Origin: Chrysomallon squamiferum
Taxonomy: Eukaryota > Mollusca > Gastropoda > Neomphalida > Peltospiridae
Length of the DNA: 64,000 nucleotides
NCBI GenBank assembly: GCA_012295275.1
Contig: CM022671.1
Coordinates: 16,166,956-16,230,955, forward strand
Direction of reading: 5' to 3'
Below the pieces are notes generated by a model. It had not been told where the DNA came from, did no database searches, and saw only the letters and a program-made list of their open reading frames with translations. Every line of letters starts with the position of its first letter. Position 1 is the stretch's first letter. The translations under genes and the position numbers were made by a program. Shown here in pieces: positions 62,316 to 64,000 of the stretch.

Positions 62316-64000
62316 CTGTAAGTAGTAAAAAAAAAAAATATAAAAAAAAAAATAAAATAAAACCTCATTAAATTACAAAGAACTTCCAATGTCTACACGA
62401 ATTAGTTTGTTAATAGCTGATTATCTAATAACAAAAGAGTGTTAAATTAATAACAGAGTGCACAGTAATAATAACTATTGACTGGTGTCTAAGCATTGGG
62501 TACAGTCACGGATTCACTCAGTGCTAAATGGGTTAAGTAGATAGTAATTAAAAATTATGTCTGTCCTAATATGGAAAAATGTAATTTTATTGTACTGTTT
62601 GTCTTAGTAAGTAGAACAGGCTTATTTGCTGGTATGGTCGATTCATAAGAATTTTTTTTTTTTTTTTTTTTTTTCATAGCTGTTGATACATAAGTGATAG
62701 GATAATACATTTTAAAATATAATATTAGACAAATAATATTAGCCATTGTACTTCTATCTGCTATAATAATGAAATCAGTTATAAATTCTATATTCAACTT
62801 CTAAACCAATCATGTAACCATAACTAAGTATATTTGGTCATGTACTTCAAGTAATAAACATTATGTGTCTTTTTAAAGAAGTTTGTTTATTCATAAACTT
62901 CAGCTTCTAAATATGTAACCATAAAGAAATACACTTATTCATAAACTTCAGCTTCTAAATATGTAAATTAAAGTCAAAAAAGTTTCTATACATGTAACCA
63001 TAAAGAAGTATGAATAGTCATAAACTTCAGCTACAAAACGTTAACCATAAAGAATTATCACTAGTCATAAACTTCATCTTCTAAACATGTAACCCACAAA
63101 GAATTATGTTCAGTCAAATAATTCAACTTGCTAAACTAGACCAACATTTTGCTGTTTTTGAAAAACCACTATGACAACCACACACAAAACTTTTTACAGT
63201 TATATTTTGATTTGTCTTCAAACAGATAGGTGCATGTCTCTCTCTCTCCCTCCATGTCTCAGATAAGTAGTCTGGAGGAACCTGGTCTCTCTGTTACACT
63301 CAAGTGAATGAGCTCATGTTACATGCCGTTGTGGTAACTTTTCTCAGCCGCTCAAGTGCTGGCTGGCTCCATCTCAAGTCTTTGAAGTAGATGTATTTCT
63401 GGTGGTGACACCAAAACTGAGTGGCAATTAGCCAAGTAATTAGTCACAGCGAGAGGAAAACCCCACCTTTTTTCACATCCGCAGCAGAACTTTATCATGT
63501 TAATTTATGCAGGAATATGTTTTTTTCCTCTTTTTTTTCCCTAATTTTTTTCAACATTTTTTTTAAAAAAATTCGAAAAACATGTCAATAACTGATATAA
63601 TATTATTTCTAAGAAAGATGTTTTTTGGGGGGACTAAAAGTATATGATGGGAAAGAAAAATGTAGAAATGGATTTTATGCATCTTTTGGTACTTAAGAAT
63701 GATTTTGAGGCATATGTACAGTGGTATGAAAATGGGGCGGGGTAAACATGTCAACAACTATTTACTGATAAAAGTACAGTGGAAATAATAGGAAAAATAA
63801 AGAATCTGAGCTTCTATAAACTGGAATGAAATTTTCATTAAGCAAAACTGAACTGTGCAGTTTGAAGAATTCTCAATTTGTGAACTTTTGTCTCTGCATG
63901 AGATCAAATGTAGAGGGAGAGAAATCTTCAGTATAAAATCAACTTCAACTTAAGATTCTTAACATATCTGCACTTGACTATTTCATAAAGAAATTTAAAA
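62316..64000. other. Region upstream of plexin exon 1
   Basis: Holds A/T runs, the 55-bp array at 62780-63140 and a more complex, GC-richer stretch at 63240-63490. CpG-poor like the plexin introns, which fits it being the start of a 5' UTR intron. No promoter or first exon could be fixed. Confidence 0.4.
62780..63140. repeat. About 55-bp degenerate tandem array upstream of plexin exon 1
   Basis: About six units with CATAAACTTCAGCTTCTAAA and ATGTAACCATAAAGAA. It lies in the presumed first (5' UTR) intron or upstream region. Confidence 0.8.

Overview
This is invertebrate nuclear DNA: AT-rich, intron-split, crowded with microsatellites and minisatellites, and with no bacterial features. Fragments of a tRNA-headed SINE whose body I associate with mollusc genomes (54361-54790, 39600-39685, 6385-6430) and the overall gene style point to a lophotrochozoan, most likely a mollusc. 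The species cannot be told from the sequence.

About two thirds of the window (20636-62315, minus strand) is one plexin gene, resolved here into 34 coding exons that join in phase. The product is a semaphorin receptor of about 1,933 residues: signal peptide, sema domain, three PSI modules, an IPT/TIG series, one transmembrane helix, and the cytoplasmic split GAP domain with an inserted Rho-binding domain, ending in -KIAYV. It looks plexin-B-like. Two single-base indels break an otherwise intact frame, one in exon 1 and one in exon 21. Exon 17 carries an in-frame 27-bp tandem array encoding nonapeptides separated by Lys-Arg. The intron after exon 26 holds about five decayed tandem copies of the 3' end of exon 26.

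About 11 kb (3403-14793, minus strand) holds a second gene in ten recognisable exons. It encodes a secreted, glycosylation-site-rich protein of at least 617 residues, with a signal-peptide-like start, a beta-rich middle, a Cys-rich module and a single C-terminal Asp-box. I do not recognise the family by name. Its start codon was not found.

At the far left, positions 1555-1645 on the plus strand look like the last coding exon of a third gene that lies mostly outside the window and converges on the second gene.

The spaces between are simple repeats, minisatellites, a MER2/Tigger-like miniature transposon (4196-4432), SINE pieces, a dispersed repeat seen twice, and a candidate retrocopy with a poly-A tail. 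CpG density falls sharply near 17.3 kb: the plexin locus is CpG-poor, as expected of a germline-methylated gene body, while the left 17 kb keeps its CpGs. No tRNA, rRNA, CRISPR or viral gene was recognised.
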